A DNA stretch of 64,000 nucleotides from Catenulispora yoronensis (lineage in GTDB: Bacteria > Actinomycetota > Actinomycetes > Streptomycetales > Catenulisporaceae), in assembly GCF_039531695.1 (NCBI RefSeq), contig NZ_BAAAQN010000002.1, forward strand, positions 248,001 through 312,000, given 5' to 3'. The notes under the pieces were generated by a model, which did no database searches, was not told the origin of the DNA, and was given only the letters and a program-made list of their open reading frames with translations. Positions within the stretch are counted from its first letter, which is position 1; every line of letters starts with the position of its first letter. Positions 61,946 through 64,000 of the stretch are shown piece by piece. A program made the position numbers and the translations under genes.

Positions 61946-61964
61946 GTTACTTAGTGGTAACTAA
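61946..61964. promoter_or_regulatory. candidate operator upstream of thioesterase gene
   Basis: GTTAC-ttagtg-GTAAC (61946-61961) overlaps TTAGT-ggta-ACTAA (61951-61964), two nested palindromes about 30 bp before the start codon. Confidence 0.45.
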
Positions 61965-61992
61965 CTTGTCTGGGGACCGGAGGAGCGTGGCC

Positions 61993-62544
61993 ATGACCGA
62001 GACCGTTCACGGCGTGCAGGGCGTGGAGCTGGGCGAGGACCTGGTCGACGGGCGCACCCGCACCTACACCTGGCACGATCCGCTGGCCTCCTTCGCCGAG
62101 CTCGCCGGCCTGTCCGGCCTCGAAGCCCTGCAGGCGATGGCCGCCGGCCGCATCCCGCGCCCCCCGGTCTCCTCCACGCTGGCCATCGACGGCCTCACCG
62201 ACGTCGCCGAAGGCCAGGTGACCTTCCACATGACGCCGGGGGAGATGCACTACAACCCGATCGGCTCGGTCCACGGCGGCGTCTTCGCCACCCTCCTGGA
62301 CTCCGCCTGCGGCTGCGCGGTCATGTCGATGCTCCCGGCCGGCGACTTCTACACCTCGCTCGACCTCTCGGTGAAGTTCCTGCGCGGCATGACCAAGGAC
62401 ACCGGCCCGGTCCGCTGCATAGGCACCGTCACCCACATCGGCCGCCGCACCGCCCTGGCCGAGGCCCGCATCGTCGACGCGAACGACAAGCTGTACGCGA
62501 CGGCGACGTCGAGCTGCATGATCTTCCGGGCGGAGCAGGCGTAG
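61993..62544 (+). CDS. PaaI-type hotdog thioesterase
   Basis: 183 residues from ATG with a GGAGGAG site. Hotdog signatures: MHYNPIGSVHGGVFATLLDSACGCAVM, then YTSLDLSVKFLRGM and ATATSSCMIF. The conserved N/D and HGG loop carry the catalytic residues. It hydrolyses acyl- or aryl-CoA thioesters. Although between mqnA and mqnC, a direct role in menaquinone synthesis is not established. Palindromes upstream suggest its own regulator. Confidence 0.92.
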   Translation: MTETVHGVQGVELGEDLVDGRTRTYTWHDPLASFAELAGLSGLEALQAMAAGRIPRPPVSSTLAIDGLTDVAEGQVTFHMTPGEMHYNPIGSVHGGVFATLLDSACGCAVMSMLPAGDFYTSLDLSVKFLRGMTKDTGPVRCIGTVTHIGRRTALAEARIVDANDKLYATATSSCMIFRAEQA

Positions 62545-62599
62545 CGGCGGTCGCGGCGGGCGCGCCGGATCGGCGCCGGCATCACTATCGTCCTCTGAT

Positions 62600-63574
62600 A
62601 TGACGACGACCGCCCGCGCCAGCTTGCGCGACCTGCCGCTGTTCGCCGCCCTCGCCGACTCGCACCGGATCCTCGTGGCCGGAGCCGGCGGCGGATTCGA
62701 CATCTACGGCGGCCTGCCCCTGGCCCTGGCGCTGCGAGGGCGCGGGGCCGAGGTGTTCCTCGGGAACCTGAGCTTCGTCGGCTCCGGCATCACCCTCGAT
62801 TCCTGGCTGGCGCCGGACGTCGCCGCCATCACGCCGAGCAGCGGCGGCTTCGCGGAGTACAACCCGGAGCGGACGCTGGCGCGGTGGCTGGACACGGTGG
62901 GGGAGCCGTCGACCGTCTACGCGTTCCAGCGGACCGGGGTCGAGCCGTTGCGGGCTGCCTACCGGGCGCTGGTCGAGCACCTGGAGATCGACGCCATCGT
63001 GCTCGTCGACGGGGGCACGGACATCCTGATGCGGGGCGACGAGGCCGGGCTGGGCACCCCCGAGGAGGACATGGCCAGCCTGGGCGCGGTGGCCGGGATG
63101 CCCGAGATCCCGGTGCGGCTGGTGGTCAGCGTCGGGTTCGGCATCGACGCCTACCACGGGGTCAACCACGTGCAGGTGCTGGAGAACCTCGCCGACCTGG
63201 AGGCCGACGGCGCCTACCTCGGCGCCTTCTCCATCCCCCGCGCCAGCCGGGAGGGCGCGCTGTACCTGGACGCCGTCGCCCACGCCCAGGAGCACACCCC
63301 GCTCCGGCCGTCGATCGTGCACGGCCAGATCGCCTCCGCGATGCTCGGCGTGTCGGGAAATGTCCATTTCACACAACGCACACACAACAGTGTGCTTTTC
63401 GTGAACCCGCTCATGGCGATGTATTTCACGGTCACGGTCGAGGGACTCGCCGCGCGGCACCTGTATCTGCCGCGGTTGGAGGGGACGCAGACCATCGGGC
63501 AGATCTCCACGGTCATCGGGGCCTTCCGCGACGATGCGGCCGCGCACCGGGTACCCAGACAGTTCCCCCACTGA
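62600..63574 (+). CDS. DUF1152 domain protein
   Basis: 324 residues. ILVAGAGGGFDIYGGLPLALALRGRG near residue 24 is a Rossmann-like nucleotide-binding loop. IDAIVLVDGGTDILMRGDEAGLGTPEEDMASL (in parts) and the His-rich SGNVHFTQRTHNSVLFVNPLM are family signatures. DUF1152 is unassigned; a nucleotide or phosphoester substrate is plausible. Its position next to mqnC is seen in other actinomycetes, as I recall. Confidence 0.85.
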   Translation: MTTTARASLRDLPLFAALADSHRILVAGAGGGFDIYGGLPLALALRGRGAEVFLGNLSFVGSGITLDSWLAPDVAAITPSSGGFAEYNPERTLARWLDTVGEPSTVYAFQRTGVEPLRAAYRALVEHLEIDAIVLVDGGTDILMRGDEAGLGTPEEDMASLGAVAGMPEIPVRLVVSVGFGIDAYHGVNHVQVLENLADLEADGAYLGAFSIPRASREGALYLDAVAHAQEHTPLRPSIVHGQIASAMLGVSGNVHFTQRTHNSVLFVNPLMAMYFTVTVEGLAARHLYLPRLEGTQTIGQISTVIGAFRDDAAAHRVPRQFPH

Positions 63575-63632
63575 TCCGCGAAGTACCCTGGAAGGCGCAC
63601 GCGACCCACTCCCGGACCGAAGGGCATCCCCG

Positions 63633-64000
63633 ATGAGCAGGCAGATCGCCGCCGAGCTGCAGGACGCATTGGACCGGGCCGCCGACGGCGGGCGTATCGA
63701 GTACGACGAGGCGCTGGAGCTGTACCGGCACGCGCCGCTGCACGCCCTGGGCACCGCCGCCGACGCCGCGCGCCGCAAGCGCTTCTCCGGCGTGTACGGC
63801 GAACACGGCGAGATCGCCACGTACATCATCGAGCGGAACATCAACTACACCAACGCCTGTGTCACCGCGTGCAAGTTCTGCGCCTTCTACGCCGCGCCGA
63901 AGTCGGACAAGGTGTGGACCCGCGAACTCGACGACATCCTGCGCCGCTGCGCCGAGACGGTCGCCCTGGGCGGCACCCAGATCATGTTCCAGGGCGGCCA
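63633..64000 (+). CDS. mqnC: cyclic dehypoxanthinylfutalosine synthase MqnC, 3' truncated
   Basis: 122 residues before the window ends. The radical SAM cluster is NINYTNACVTACKFCAFYAAP (in parts, CxxxCxxC), preceded by GEIATYIIERN and followed by LGGTQIMFQGG. It cyclises dehypoxanthinylfutalosine, between MqnB and MqnD. Start ATG with a gag-like site. It completes the set A, B, C, D and E of early enzymes. Confidence 0.95.
   Translation, partial: MSRQIAAELQDALDRAADGGRIEYDEALELYRHAPLHALGTAADAARRKRFSGVYGEHGEIATYIIERNINYTNACVTACKFCAFYAAPKSDKVWTRELDDILRRCAETVALGGTQIMFQGG

Noticed and set aside
47378..62000. The clusters of short repeats considered as CRISPR
   Set aside because: Units are head-to-tail without spacers and are 11-29 bp long; no cas genes occur.

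Overview
This 64-kb window is chromosomal DNA from a high-GC actinomycete. Third codon positions are almost always G or C, GTG starts are frequent, several genes look leaderless, and the families (AfsR-like NB-ARC/TPR regulator, DasR-like GntR regulator, actinobacterial HelR-type helicase, DUF3027, SCO4490-family decarboxylase) are typical of Streptomycetales and Catenulisporales. The order hemL - phosphatase - TlpA-like - CcdA - ResB - CcsB, then UbiD/UbiA/UbiX-like genes, an Lrp gene and mqnE/mqnA/mqnC, follows what I recall of the Streptomyces core chromosome. I cannot name the species. No CRISPR array, rRNA, tRNA, insertion sequence or prophage is visible.

Layout. At 1-5.6 kb lie an AfsR-type regulator (cut by the window edge), a double-HTH LuxR-like protein, a CPYC-containing thioredoxin-reductase-like flavoprotein divergent from a cupin XRE regulator, and an HD phosphohydrolase. 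At 5.7-11 kb is a compact complete phosphotransferase system: EI, HPr, EIIA and a free EIIB on the minus strand, and a DasR-like regulator plus EIIC on the plus strand, with a DasR-type operator at the regulator start. A GH20 beta-N-acetylhexosaminidase at 18-19.6 kb fits an aminosugar diet. From 11 to 34.5 kb are housekeeping and accessory genes: CutC, an SPFH-like protein, HelR-like and XPB helicases, a TetR/DHA2 efflux pair with three phased operators, MarC, DoxX, a trans-sulfuration enzyme, a cold-shock protein, a HAD phosphatase, an iron-box-controlled sucrase/ferredoxin-like protein and a helicase-associated-domain protein.

From 34.6 kb to the right edge the theme is respiratory menaquinone made through futalosine. 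mqnD and mqnB are on the minus strand; UbiD-like, UbiA-like (MqnP) and UbiX-like genes follow at 50.5-55.2 kb; mqnE, mqnA and the start of mqnC end the window. Between them sit hemL and a four-gene cytochrome c maturation operon (thioredoxin lipoprotein, CcdA, ResB, CcsB), so quinone, haem and cytochrome c supply are grouped. A MazF-like toxin-antitoxin pair and a LysE exporter interrupt the late menaquinone genes.

The most unusual non-coding signals are: (i) a 176-bp near-perfect inverted repeat at 55.34-55.52 kb whose arms carry facing mini-hairpins, next to a second imperfect palindrome; (ii) short tandem repeats that repeatedly include the stop codon of the adjacent gene (at least eight genes); (iii) an untracked 30-codon gene at 56.4 kb with a near-consensus promoter and strong ribosome site; (iv) G-quadruplex-type runs on both sides of the ubiX-like gene; and (v) three TetR operators spaced exactly 22 bp apart.
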